A DNA stretch of 53,797 bases from Paramecium octaurelia. Lineage: Eukaryota > Ciliophora > Oligohymenophorea > Peniculida > Parameciidae. Position numbers and translations under genes: made by a program. The stretch lies in the NCBI GenBank assembly GCA_905182995.1, contig CAJJDP010000078.1:400181-453977 (forward strand), written 5' to 3'. Shown here piece by piece: positions 1 to 11,739 of the stretch (positions are counted from its first letter, which is position 1; every line of letters begins with the position of its first letter). The notes beneath the pieces were generated by a model. The model did not search any database. It saw only the letters and a program-made list of their open reading frames with translations, and had not been told where the DNA came from.

Positions 1-1440
1 TGAATGACCATCTAATTTGGCTTTTTATTATCCTATCTTAACATCCCATAAACGGATGGACTTATCCCAACTACCAGATGCTAATGTAGTACCATCAGGA
101 GAGTAACAAATTGAACTAACTGAATCAGAATGACCATCTAATTTGGCTTTTTATTATCCTGTCTGAACATCCCATAAACGGATAGACTTATCTGAACTAC
201 CAGATGCTAATGTAGTACCATCAGGAGAGAAATTGACTGACATAACCCAATTTGAATGACCATCTAATTTGGCTTTTATTATCTTGTCTTAACATCCCAT
301 AAAATGATAGACTTATCATGACTGCAAGATGCTAATGTAGTACCATCAGGAGAGTAACAAATTGTATTAACCAAATTTGAATGACCATCTAAATTGACTT
401 TTTATTTTCCTGTTTTAAGATTCCATAAATACACAAATTTTCCACTGCTGAAAGCTATTGTACTATTATTAGGTGAGAAGCATATTGATATTACCTCCCC
501 TGTTCCCCTGATTCTGGACTTTTTTTTCCCCGTTTTTACATCCCACAATATAATAGAATTATCATCACTACAAGACGCGAATTATTTACCACCTGGAGAA
601 ATGCACAACTAGTTAACTCTTCTACAATGACCATCTAGTTTATTTAACTCATGTATTTTTATATTTTTCCATTAGCAATTAAACATTTAAGCTTAATTCA
701 AGTTCATTCCACTAATATCTACTTTGTCAAATTTTGATCCATTTAAATTGCATCTTACAAAATTTCCACCAACTAAAGAGGTATCTCTAATCCTGATATT
801 CTCAAAACTTTATTCCCTCAAATCAGCCTTCATCTAAACTAGCAAATATAGAGAGTTTGATCCACACTAAATGTATCTCTCATCTAAAGCAGTCAGATGA
901 ACTAAAAATTTGAGAAATTCTATGATTTTCTTATCCCATGATATTTTCATAATCACTCCCTTTTTGTTTTCTTCTTAATCAATTGAGTAATTCTGTTTAT
1001 TAAATTCATGATCCCTAATCATAAAGAGAGCTTCCAATATCCGATTTAAGTTATTCTCTGCATTTAGATTCTATTCTTTATCAAGTAGCGATACATTTTC
1101 TACCTTTTATCTTTCTATCTCTAGAAGGAATTTATTTTGGTCTAATGAAAGAAATTCTAGGCAGTCTGAAATTCTCTCTTTTTTTAATATGTAAATGAGG
1201 ATAGGGAGGATTACTTCATCAACATCTTAAGATAAAGCCAAAACCTTATACAACTCTCCAACTTCCTCTTTTTCGCAATACATTTTCTGTTATTAAAATA
1301 TTATTGAAATTCCAGTATTTTATTTTGAGCTTTATAATATGAAGCAAAATGAATATTGCTCATTTTGTTTTCGAAGAAATGCATTATTGCGAAGATTTAG
1401 GGTTGATGTAAATTATACTAGTGAAAACTTACATAGATTT
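1..1440 (-). CDS. WD40-repeat protein with helical N-terminal domain and pentapeptide-like prefix, partial
   Basis: The coding frame runs leftwards off the window, so the C-terminus is missing. Reading TAA/TAG as Gln, it shows an N-terminal domain with the motif [10 protein letters not shown], then [20 protein letters not shown], a pentapeptide-like stretch ([20 protein letters not shown]) and at least five WD40 repeats with the family core [21 protein letters not shown]. It aligns along its whole length with the gene at 33404-37510, so the two are paralogues. WD40 repeats are known to fold into propellers used as protein-binding platforms; the partner here is unknown. The first in-frame Met I can defend is near 1283, but open frame and similarity to the paralogue continue upstream to about 1440, so the start is unsettled and an intron is possible. 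Near 271 one T is missing from a T-run (4 instead of the 5 in sister repeats), which shifts the frame by one. This is either a sequencing error or a real frameshift. Confidence 0.82.
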
Positions 1441-1864
1441 ATGCATAACTCGATCCTTAAAAAATATAGGAAAAAAATAAAAAATTATTAATAACACTCT
1501 CAAAATTTTTTGATTCTCTTTAATATTAATAAAATTGTAATTTAAAGATATATTTTTTACATTTTTCGAGTTCTAAGAATGGACAATTAAATGAATCCAT
1601 CAACATAATCAGCTTTTAGATTTTCTAAAAAAAAGTTGTAGTTTTTAATCTTGGGGTCATTGCTCAATTTATATATGGTTATTTTAATCCACCAAGTTAA
1701 CTAGACCATTTGATAAAACCTATCTTGGAGTGTGGGGGGCAAGTCGACTCGGTTAAAAGGAAAATGGCCCTAGTAAACTCGAAGGCAAAAAATCGCAGGC
1801 GAATTCCGGAAGACCTTCTGCAAATGGTTTTGGATACTATATATATTTTATTTATAATAAAATT

Positions 1865-1957
1865 GCGCTTACCCAATCTTTTTAGCCTAGACCTCCTCCG
1901 TCTAGCCGTTGGCGCTTACCCAATCTTTTAGCCTAGACCTCCTTCGTCTAGCCGCTG
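1865..1957. repeat. Tandem direct repeat, 2 copies of ~47 bp
   Basis: Two adjacent copies start with GCGCTTACCCAATCTTT at 1865 and 1912; the second lacks one T and differs at a few positions. Each copy contains the inverted repeat CTAGAC-7 nt-GTCTAG, which could form a small hairpin. The loop differs between copies (CTCCTCC and CTCCTTC) while the stem is kept. Confidence 0.9.
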
Positions 1958-2006
1958 CGGTATGGAAGCCCGACTGTTTTCCTTGACTCGTTCTGCCTGT
2001 TGCAAG

Positions 2007-2068
2007 ATAAGACAAAAGCTTTCTCTGCCTTGCTAATTAGACTATTTATAAGACAAAAGCTTTTTCTG
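2007..2068. repeat. 21-bp direct repeat pair
   Basis: ATAAGACAAAAGCTTTCTCTG at 2007-2027 recurs at 2048-2068 with one mismatch (a T for a C). It lies inside the GC-richer island, right after the 47-bp repeat. Confidence 0.85.
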
Positions 2069-2317
2069 GGGTTTGGTTTGGTACTTACTACCCTAATACT
2101 ACAACTGTTTGAATTACGTAGTAGATGGTTGATATCGCGTCCCAACCTTGCTCAACCAGGGGTTAAATTTAAGGTTGTTTTTGTAGTTATATGAGGATGA
2201 GAGTGGAGCCTTTGAGGAGGCGTTGAAAAGCAACCTTGTGTAGAGTATAGAATGAGATGTGTGGAGGTTATTTTTGAGTTATAATATACAGAGTCAATTT
2301 GAAACAATTTGATGTTT

Positions 2318-2540
2318 AAAAATGGTGATGAAATAATCCAGGTGATAAAATCCGGGATGAAATAGATGATGAAATAATATATGGGATGAAAAATATAATG
2401 AAATTTCTATTAAAATAGGGGATGAAATTCATGTGATGATATAGGAGATGAAATAAATGATGAATAGGTGATAGAATTGGTGATAAAAAAGCATTGAAAT
2501 ATTTGATGATTAAGGTGATGAAATAAGTGATTACTCCGAA
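2318..2540. repeat. Degenerate GATGAAAT minisatellite
   Basis: More than a dozen imperfect occurrences of GATGAAAT, GATGATG and GGTGATAAAAT words follow one another at irregular spacing. No conserved frame is apparent. A long stop-free frame on the minus strand here (His/Ile/Phe-rich) follows directly from the repeat and is not counted as a gene. Confidence 0.75.
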
Positions 2541-2542
2541 AT

Positions 2543-3612
2543 TCAATTGGAGATGATGTTGGGGGTGAATTCAGAAGTACAATTTTGTAAAATAATTAGG
2601 GCCGAGGATTTATAGAAAACTATGCGAAAAAAAAAAGGCCAAATAATCAAGACTCTCAATTCAAGAATGTGATAAAGATGGTGTTCAATATTGATAAGCT
2701 AAAAAATTATAGTAGCAATTTACTATTTTAAGTAATAAAGGACTGCACGCCATAAAAAGTGCTAAATAAGATGATCTATTTGGACTGGTAGATATGCATC
2801 TTTATTGATTGCTAATGGCAGCAAAGAACGCTGATACAAATATGGAGGGGTGCAATATTTATTAGAAAAATTGCTTCCATTCACACAATACACTCAATTC
2901 AAATTTGCAGTTGAATAAAGGATCATGTTGCAATTTTAATAATCATCTATGTAAGGTGCAACTTTATTAATACAAGCATTGCAATTTAGGGTATCATAAA
3001 AATACTCAGAATTATTTAAAAACAAAGAAATATTTTATTCTGTTAGAAATTACGAATGACAAAAACAGTGTTCGAATTGCAATATAAGGTTGAACAATTA
3101 GGGAACTAGTTGAACAATTTTATTCAGTAAAATAAAATAATGAATAAGTTGCAGTTCTCACATATAAATTTGTTTTTCACATACTATTCTGGTAGCTATG
3201 TAGTTTTGACACATACTGTCTTTAATTCATTTATCTGGCTGCTCTTAAATTCAATACGGATGTGCCTGTGTTTCCGCTGCTTGTTAAGAATGCTTTTGAA
3301 AATTTGTGCATGAGGCTAGAAATTACAAGTACAATTAGAATGCTCAAAGCAATCATGATTCATCAAGATTGAAGAAATATTTCCCTCATCCAACTCATCA
3401 TTAACAGGATGTATAACGGGTTGGTCAAACCCACATGTGCATGAATGATGCAAATAGGCATGACAAATTAATATGTTTTCAGAATATCGTTTACCTGATT
3501 AGTTATTTGAAAAAGGTTTATATTCTCCATAATTAGGAGGGCACCTAGGACACAATAAGTTTAAATCTGCTGTTTGATATTGATGACTTTAATATATGAA
3601 ATATTTTATCAT
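2543..3612 (-). pseudogene. Cys/His-rich coding-like region, frame broken
   Basis: With the ciliate code a minus-strand frame from a Met at 3612 to a TGA near 3128 reads as a believable protein with clustered Cys and His (LNLLCPRCPPNYGEY; LICHAYLHHSCTCGF; DCFEHSNCTCNF; FICENCNL). A second frame, shifted by one, continues to a TGA at 2543 with YCVNGSNFSNKYCTPPYLYQ and one internal TGA just before it. Spaced Cys/His pairs suggest metal binding, but I recognise no family. More Cys-rich frames can be read from 3.7 to 4.3 kb (for example CKICQTLCQQC), in competing registers, so the gene may have been longer. The frame break and internal TGA suggest a decayed gene, although missing bases in the assembly could explain part of this. 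Base composition is less AT-biased than in the non-coding stretches. Confidence 0.4.
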
Positions 3613-5755
3613 GCCATATTATTTGTATAACATTCATGAAATACTTTACAGAGGCTGTGATGCTACATAGGAAAGTCATAAGCTCAAATGCGATATATAA
3701 CAGAATGAGCAATACTAGATGCAGTGATTATCTCTTTAGAAACTTCAAGAATTTGAGAACATGTCCTGAAATATAGTTGCTGAAACTATGAGTAAGATGT
3801 TCTTCATATAATGTTGGATAATTTGACTAGCATCATATGTCTTTCAAATTAGATGAGTTACACTTAGGAGTTTAACATAGTTTAACAAGTATCTCACTCA
3901 CTTACAAAAACAGTCCAAGCCCTATGTAAATAGACATGACAATCATATATATATATGTTGTACATAAATATTCAGTTCCAAAGGGCGTAGCTTCATTCGT
4001 ATCTCTATTATGAATTTAACAATTTATGCTACAGGAGCTGGCAGTATTTTGGGATTCTGTAGCAGAAACCATTGACTAAAGACAAGCCTATATTGATAAA
4101 ATATGATGCAAAGAAGTAGATATTAAAAGCAAGCAGCACTTCATCCTCCTCAAGGCTTATACATCAGAAATTTGAAGTAAGAAAATGCATTATTGACACA
4201 AGGTTTAACATATTTTACAAAGCATGTTGCATTACATAGAGACATCGCGATGCTGTGTAAACAGTACAAAGTTGAATTAATTATATTCTATAATGCGTGC
4301 TGGACGGAAAGATTAAAAAATCAAAACTAATATTATGGGAGGATTTATACTTTAAGTAGCAGATCTACAGAAATTGCAAGTACTTTAAATGGTAACATAT
4401 TTAAGACAGTTTGCAAACTAGCAATTGTCTTAATGAAAAGTAAAGCTTCACTAACACATGTGAAGAAGTAAACATAATATGTAAATGTATTTTCAGAAGT
4501 AAGACTTGTACGGGAGCGCAAGAGCTATGATTTTAGGATTACTGAAGTAATAGTAGTAGAACTTGAAGCTATGATTTTAGGATTACTGAAGTAATAGTAG
4601 TAGAACTTGAAAGGCTCTAATTTCAATCAAAAAAAGTTGTGATTATGAATAGATTAATAGCAAGATTTTTTTACAGAATTTAATTATGTTGACATTATTC
4701 AAACTAATATCTGAGTTGCCATAATTTATAGCACTAGGTTGAGCACAATTCGGTGTACCATAAAAAAGCTAATTAGACCATAAACTAAACAAACTTTGCA
4801 ATTTTATCTGGTAAATCTCGATACCAAAAAATACATTAGTCTAAAGGTTTTGTTATAGGTTTAGAATAAATCAGTAAAGAATGATCAGTATACCCCAACA
4901 TAGTTACTGACTGAAAATATTGACGTGGCAGCATTTCTGCATACTTATTAAACAAGAATTTAACTTTTTTAGGATAACAAGAAAATCGACCTTTTAGTCT
5001 TCGAAATATTTCCATTCATATCCAAACAAATTTCTCCAGTCTGTTTAAGTTTGGTAGAGTTGACTTCCACAGCTAACAATAGAAGATGAGAGGGTAACCA
5101 GCTGTGCATTAAAACTAAAGATGGGAAGAATTGTAGATTTTGAATAAAGGTTGTCAGCACTACATTTTGTACTATATATCAGATCTTTTCGTGGTATGAT
5201 TTAAGTAGCAATAAATAATTGATACTGAGAACAAAAGTAACCAAAGAAACCCAAAAAAAGTGACTCTCCAAAGCAGCTGATACTAATAAGACTTGAAAAA
5301 AATGCTAAAACTAAATGTTAACATCAAAAAAAAGGTTCAGCAGATGAAATCATAAATTGATAACGTTCATCACCTAATTATCTCAATTCTGAACGATGGT
5401 AATACAGAGAATTGATTAAATGCATATTAAATCAATAGGACTAGATGTTATTTTGTTTTGGTTATTGCTAAATTTCAAAAATTTGATAATTTTATCTTGA
5501 TCATAATTATAATTTTCCCTTATTTAATATTTAATAATTCGACTTAGTATTTTAATTTCATAAAAAAAAAATACATGTATATTTTATCTTTAAAAACTTG
5601 CTTATTAATTGTTATGATTTAAAGATTCAAAGTATTTCTTATACTAATAAATCCTCAAAAACTCCAGAGCTTTTTTGTAAGCTACTTTAAATAAACAAAA
5701 AATCTACTTCACTTTCTAATATAAACATAAGAACTTAACCATGAATTATAACTAC
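3613..5755. other. No defensible gene; contains a 44-bp tandem duplication
   Basis: From 3.6 to 4.3 kb the minus strand has short Cys-rich coding-like pieces in competing frames. From 4.3 to 5.7 kb I see no frame I would defend: long stop-free stretches occur but in inconsistent registers. Confidence 0.4.
4524..4611. repeat. Exact 44-bp tandem duplication
   Basis: The 44-bp unit beginning GCTATGATTTTAGGATTACT at 4524 is repeated without change at 4568-4611. The perfect identity suggests a recent slippage duplication or an assembly artefact. Confidence 0.93.
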
Positions 5756-6711
5756 TCATTTAACTTAATTTTATATACATCCAATATGAGATTTAACTTA
5801 TTTTAAGTATATTTTTGATTTATTCTAAATGTTGGTCTAATTTCTTTAAGATAGGTCTAATAATTTCACATTGACTGATTTTATGATCTTAAACTTTCTT
5901 TCAACGTAGCAACAAACAATATTCTTTTTACTTCTTAATCTTTGCTATTATGAAACATTTGATTTGCCATAACCTATTTAATTTTAGAATAGCAGAACAT
6001 TATTGACATATTTTTATAAAAGACCATATTTAGAGCCTCTTTCCAAATTAATATTTATAAAAGATATTCCTTTATTGTTGTTTTAATAATTTTCTTACTC
6101 ATCTTTTGAAATTTGAATCCATAGTTCAAATAGTATTTTATTAATACAAAATAGTAGTTATTTTAATGAATTATTCACATCCTTCCAGAATAACTGACTT
6201 TAGATTAACGACCAAAGTACCTGATGAAGGGAACTGTCTAAATTTCTATTTATCTAAATATCTATTCCATAGAAAATTAAATAATTAATCTTAACTTCGG
6301 TTGAATTATACAATCCAAATTTTTAATTATAGTAAAAATAAATTCCTTGATTTTATAAAGATATTAATTAGTAACATTATTTTTGTAATAATTAGTTACT
6401 AGATAATTGAATTAGATAAGAAGTTAGAAAATCTATCATCATCGGATTGAGTAAGGGCTTTAGCTCCTTAATGATTTAGGATTCTTAGCTCATCAAATTC
6501 TCTTGTAAATCTAAACTTGACTCTTTTTCTTTGGTCTCCAAAATGGTCACGACATACGTATTTTTATGAAGAAAAAAAGAGTTTTCAAACCTTTCCACTC
6601 TAGAAAGCAATTAAAATATTTAAAATTATCTGACTCTATGTAATGACTTTGCTCAACTAAAGAATTCTTTACTAGTCTGAGATTCTCTTTATTTGTTTCT
6701 GTATTGTCAGG
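5756..6711 (-). CDS. Unknown protein, long TGA-free frame with one frame step
   Basis: A minus-strand frame without TGA runs from about 6585 to a TGA at 5758-5756, roughly 275 codons. TGA alone should appear about once per 55 codons in DNA of this composition, so the frame is unlikely to be chance. It contains natural-looking segments such as VVTILETKEKESSLDLQENL, ELKPLLNPMMIDFLTSYLIQ and ERKFKIIKSVNVKLLDLSQR. Upstream, a frame shifted by one adds about 40 codons (motif PDNTETNKENLRLVKNSLVE). The junction near 6590 again fits a single missing base. I see no signal peptide, membrane segment or catalytic motif, and I do not recognise a family. The true start is unknown; the first codons may lie beyond a micro-intron. 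It could be a functional gene with a sequencing error, or the body of an old pseudogene. Confidence 0.45.
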
Positions 6712-7452
6712 TTAACAAGATCAATATCACCCATTGGTAGGGCCACTAAGTATATATACCTAAAAATATAGAGTAGGACGAAAGAGATTAATTTAATAAC
6801 TTCACTTTTTATAATTATACCAACAAATATTCATAAATATATAGAGTGTGTAAACTTTGTAAAAAAGAATATAAAATAATTTAATATAACAATATTTGCT
6901 GCTACTTCTAGAGCTCAACTTTTCAAACAGAAATAACTTGTTTGAGTGAATTTAATGTTAAGTTTGTAGCAATTACTTCTTCTTGATTTTCTCAAAATTA
7001 GAAGAAGGGTATGTGCTTTTTTCACTTCTCTAAAACTTACTAGACTGTTTAAGCCGATCACAATATTAAATTAATCCTTATGATTAAGTATAAATATTCA
7101 GCTCTTCAATAGATTTAAATTTAAAAGATGAGAATTAGTTAATTATTATTTACCATCTTTGTTAACTAAATAATTACATAATCGTGTTTTCAAGCCTTAA
7201 AATTGTAAGAAATTAAAATATAACATTATTTTTATTCAAAAAATTAACTAAACTTATTTTAACTTTATTTTGTGAATATCTCCAAGACTACTTTTACTTC
7301 TAGATTTGATTATTTATAATTTAAGTCGTTCAATGTTTGAAATTTGTTATTGCAAACTATTAATAAATATTTATAGCGTTTTTATTGTTATTTTCAAGCT
7401 AGTTATATTGATAAAACGAAAGGAAGAAAAATGTAATTAGTGCTAGAAAGAA

Positions 7453-7755
7453 ATGACCTAATTTCAAACAGAAGGTGAACAAGATGGAGATAATTGTGAA
7501 GACTTAGGCATCGAAGTTTATATTAACAAATCGTTTAATAAAATTGTTCACATTACTTAAGTATTTTATATAAATTTAAAGTATTCACAGAATAGAGGAG
7601 AAATATGAATATTCGAATATAATATTTTAACCAAATAATGTCATTTAACTAATCTATCACAGAATAATACCAGATAGTGTATTTATGAAATATCAAATCA
7701 TTTAATTAATAGAGTCAGCTAAGATAAATTTTTATCATTTGATCTCATTAATTGA
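7453..7755 (+). pseudogene. Possible 5' fragment of the beta-propeller-like gene
   Basis: From the Met at 7453 a frame reads acidic then mixed residues (FQTEGEQDGDNCEDLGIEVY), meets a TGA at 7606, and continues in the same frame to a second TGA at 7753 (CHLTNLSQNNTRQCIYEISN). The first TGA falls where a Trp would be unsurprising. The fragment lies on the same strand as, and about 0.9 kb before, the better supported gene at 8634-10060. It may be its 5' end. Evidence is limited to residue composition and strand. Confidence 0.3.
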
Positions 7756-8633
7756 ATTTAACCTAAATTTTCAGATTTTGGATCAAGAGCTTTCGATATT
7801 ATATTAACTGAGAATGATGATTTTCAAATGTATTTTGTTCTAAATGTCTGCATTTTATAGCAAAATTTTCTACTCACTTTTAATTTATATAGCAGCTTAT
7901 TATTACTTCATCATTATTAAATTAATAATATATTAATAATTAGATTAATAATCCTTAATATGAATATCTATGAAGCTCAAAAGAAATTAACTTAATATGA
8001 TCAAAAGGCTTGGGATTTCAGCAACTAAAATTAGATAGAAATTAGGAGAAAAAGGGTAGATGTCAAAAAACATAGTATGCTTTAATTTTTGTGATACAAA
8101 ACTTCACTTCTGGCGATAAGTTGTATCAAAATTAAACTAAATTTCTTTGACATATTTTATTTGCAGGTAATATGAGAAAAATAATTGAAAATTCATTGGT
8201 GTTAATTTTATTAACAATTAAAGATGTATAACTGTCAAAGAGGATTTAGACATTTAACATCATTCTTCAAAAAATTATCCTTTTTAATAATTATAGACTT
8301 AAAATTGTTAATTTAAGTTTTATCATTTTATATTTTTATTTATCTTACATGAAAATCATTATTAAACTGAAAACATAATTATTTTATACATTAATCCTAT
8401 GATCCCATATGTAGTATCTATATTACCTTCTTCTGCGCAACCTTTATTTCAAGGTTATTTGGATTAAATGGAGGGGGAACTGAATGATTATAATGGCATA
8501 TTTCAGAATTTAAATGAATTAGGGGAAGGTAAAATTCAAACGAGTGGATTCTGAGCCCACAATTATCGACCTCACCGAAGCATACTACTGTGGGAATGAT
8601 GATATTGAGTGATTCGTTTTTGAAGTCTGAACT

Positions 8634-10060
8634 ATGCAATAGCAGAAGATGTAACTTAAAAATTCATATTAGCGTATCTTCGATATAAAGCTTAGTAAAA
8701 GCCCTGAAGATTTTGCCTTGTTACTTAGGGTTCACAAATCTATTTAGAAACCAAAATTTAGAGAAAAGGGATTGGTGATTGTTCAACTCTTTCCTGAATA
8801 AAGAAAAAATATCTGTATTAATTAGGGTACAGATTCCAATTTTATTGTACTTCTTTTCCATAAAAGTATAAATAAATTAAGTGTTAAGGAGGTTTAAAGG
8901 AAGTATTTTATGATAAATAGATTTTTAAAAAAGAAAATTACAGAGAGGTTATAGAATTTTGAAAATGAGCTTAAAAATTTTTCTCCACAGTATAGGATGA
9001 GCAAACCCAAAGCTGACCTATTCATTACTGTTTAAATAATTTAATAATTATAAATATATATTTATAAATGCAAAATAATTAAATACGCTAATTGGTTTTG
9101 ATTCAAGAATAAAAACTATTTGAAGAAGAAATATTAAAGTAATAACTTCAAGGATTAAGGATTATGCCGATAGAGAAATTAGAAATTGTTAATTTAATGA
9201 TATCGCCAAATTTGAGATTTTTGGTCACATATGAAAAACCGAAGATTACAGAAAAGTCTTAATGGAAAATGAGATCATAATTAAGAATATTTGATATTTA
9301 ATAAAATAGAACTTTAACTATAGTAAAAAATGTAACTATTAAAACTGTTAAATTTACAGATGATTCAAAATATTTAATCATTTTCCCTTTTCTGGAATAA
9401 GTAAAGATTTTTGATGTTGAAACCTAAACGCCTCATGAAATATTGAAAACTAATTTTCTGGCTTCAATCGATTAAAATAATAATATGTTCATTATTGATA
9501 AGGAGTGGAAAATTATAAAATATTCAATACCAGAGAAGACATTTACTACTTGTTGTTGTTTTCAATGGGTATCAAAATGCATTAACATTTTTAAAGAATA
9601 TCATTTAATTATCATTCAATAATATTATTACATTTTATTTTTAAGCAACCAAAAATTAGTTAAATAGAAAAAATAGTTTGTTTAAATACGCAAGAAAGAT
9701 TAGGTAACTATTTTTTAAAGATTTTTTTGTGTTAGAATGATTGAAAATAATAGAATAGAATTCACTGTAGAAAATTTATTTAATAATAAAACCATTCGAC
9801 GAATAAAAAATAAGGAAGGAACTTCTGGTAATATATTCGAAAACAAAGATTCTACCTTTTTTTTTGGGTTTTCAAAGATTTATGAAGAGAAAACTCAGTT
9901 TTTAATTTTTGATTTAATTCGGGGTGTTAAGCTTGAATTGATTTATGATAAAATTATTCCATTTTAGGATTTGCATGAAGTATTTAATATGAGAGATACT
10001 CTAATCGTGGGAGTGAATAGATATGAAGGGATTTTAAGATATTTTTAATTGTCCAAATGA
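8634..10060 (+). CDS. Beta-propeller/WD-like protein, frame-stepped, probably truncated
   Basis: Two adjoining TGA-free frames cover this stretch. The first, from a Met at 8634, contains DFALLLRVHKSIQKPKF and FLKKKITERLQNFENELKNF. The second, shifted by one base somewhere near 9010-9110, starts around EEEILKQQLQGLRIMP and runs to a TGA at 10058. It has propeller-like segments: LMISPNLRFLVTYEKP, VKFTDDSKYLIIFPFLEQ, VKIFDVETQTPHEILK and PFQDLHEVFNMRDTLIVGV. Each fits the strand-loop pattern of divergent WD repeats rather than the canonical GH...WD. Comparable modules precede ion-channel domains in some ciliate proteins; that link is from memory and unproven here. Immediately after the TGA, a frame at 10053-10277 continues with similar character (LFIIKILPLKFEYSFLEIKP), so the gene may extend further and be broken. 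All three Trp codons are TGG. Confidence 0.55.
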
Positions 10061-10277
10061 CATAATTCATATAAATTAAATTAAACATTCTTCTCCTTAT
10101 TTAATCTTTATGAATGAGACTGAGACAGAAAGAATATAATTTCTATTCATGATTTCTATTTTATAGCATTCAAATCTATATGCTATTGAATGTATTTTAT
10201 ATTCACCTCTATTTATTATTAAGATTCTACCATTGAAATTTGAATATTCATTCTTAGAAATAAAACCCTAAGATTGA

Positions 10278-11091
10278 AAATTCATTTTTCCTTATAATAA
10301 AAATGATGCATCTATTAGTAACAATCTTTATGAGTCTATATTTTATAAATTCACCCTATCATCTATTTACAAACTTAACCTATAATATAACCTGCTAAAT
10401 TTGCCTATTTCCTGTAAAATTGAAACCATAAATTTATGAAATAAGCAAAATGCTATAAATATCACTTATTTTTGTTTATTTCTTTCAGCTTTATTTGAGT
10501 ATTTACTTTTTTGAAATAACAATTAATTGTTTAGAGTATACTGATTTAATTAACTCCTTATATTTACATCTTGACTTCAAAATAGATTTATAGTTTCTAT
10601 ATCTATATAGTTCAATATTTAAATTTTTAGATAATTATCTTAAGATATTATTGATGATAATTATAGTTACTTTTCTTATTTGATAAAAACTTAGAATAAA
10701 TTGAAAATAGTATAAAATTAATAGATCAATCTAATCGCAATATAAGACTCAATATATTTATATTCTAAAGTTATTAGCTAAAGGAAATATAGCAACTTCA
10801 TTTTTAAAGCTAATATAAAATAATTAGTCTCATATTTCAATTTACATTAAGAACTATTGGTTTTAAAGGTTAAACATTGTTAAAATTATGGTATATGTTA
10901 TTTCAATTTTAAAACAGAAATGCAATATGGATATGTAATTGCTGTTTAATTTTAGAGTATCTTAATTATATCATTAGCTTTTTAAGCTTTAATTTGATAA
11001 TTTAATAAGGTTGATTTAAACTTCTGAAAGTATAAATGAGATTTGCATCTAAAATCCACAGAGAAATCACTCTAAGATTCTATCGTTTTGA
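10278..11091. other. AT-rich stretch without a supported gene
   Basis: On the plus strand the frame of the preceding fragment continues with a TGA every 25-60 codons, about the chance rate. I therefore do not extend the gene. No repeats or RNA genes were recognised. Confidence 0.4.
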
Positions 11092-11523
11092 ACTTTGAGA
11101 GAGGTCTAAACCTTTACTTAATTCAATTTGCTCTTTTACAAAGTATAATAATCAAAGGACCTTTCTTGGATTATCAGAAATAATATAGAAACCAATTAGA
11201 CTAACGACAAGGGACTGAATAGACTAATAAGAATTAAATGTGAACTTCTAGAGGAAATTTAACAGAAAAATACTATTTAGGTTAAATTGAATGAGAAGTA
11301 CAACTTGCTAAACTCTAAGAAAAAACACAGAATTTGTCTCATGATTTAAGGACGTTCAATTTTAAACTTAGAACCTGTAAATTAATTCGGAATTATTAAT
11401 TAAATTGTTCCATGTGTTCATGAATCTGATTCTCTTTATAATTATGAAATAAATGATATTTCCATATTTGAAGGAGAAATTTAATTTTTTTCATTTAATA
11501 ACTCGAATCAAGGAGTTTGTTGA
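11092..11523 (+). CDS. Orphan frame, possible retroelement-associated ORF
   Basis: A TGA-free frame of 144 codons follows a TGA at 11089 and ends at the TGA at 11521. It reads as a charged, natural-looking protein: LIRIKCELLEEIQQKNT, LNEKYNLLNSKKKHRICLMI, FGIINQIVPCVHESDSLYNY. No initiating Met lies near the start, so it is a fragment or an internal exon. It is on the same strand as, and 220 bp before, the reverse-transcriptase-like frame at 11740. In LINE elements a Lys-rich linker commonly precedes the RT domain, and this could be such a linker. I do not recognise a specific family. Confidence 0.35.
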
Positions 11524-11739
11524 CCTTAAATGCTTAAATCCATAATTCACAGGTGTAATTTCTAGCTATTAATTATTCTTCACCTACCTTCAACCAGCCA
11601 CAAATTATTTTTATTCTTTAGCCTACTGATCTTATCTCCCTATTATTTGTTTAATAGAATAGTTATTAATTGAAATACTGGATTTTAAAAGTTAAAGCAT
11701 TCGCTAAAGTTAGACAATTCTCATCTACATAAGTCATAT

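Larger units (their letters stand above)
1710..2175. other. GC-richer island of unknown origin
   Basis: This stretch is visibly richer in G+C than anything around it and carries words absent from neighbouring DNA (GTCGAC, GAATTCCGGA, CCCGACTG). An open frame of about 70 codons starts at a TTG near 1710 (motif KRKMALVNSKAKNRRRIP), in a composition unlike the nuclear genes. It could be a nuclear copy of organellar DNA, a germline-limited element or another insertion. I recognise no specific gene in it. It sits just upstream of the truncated WD40 gene's 5' side and contains two families of short direct repeats. Confidence 0.5.

Noticed and set aside
394..612. Small plus-strand ORF with standard-code start and stop
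   Set aside because: Antisense shadow of the WD40 repeats at the left edge; the minus reading has clear WD40 motifs.
2316..2546. 76-codon minus-strand ORF rich in His, Ile and Phe
   Set aside because: Produced by the GATGAAAT minisatellite; no protein character beyond the repeat.
9010..9112. A TA-bounded IES or unusual intron causing the frame step in the propeller-like gene
   Set aside because: No GT..AG pair of normal size fits, and no TAYAG-type ends are visible; a single missing base is simpler.
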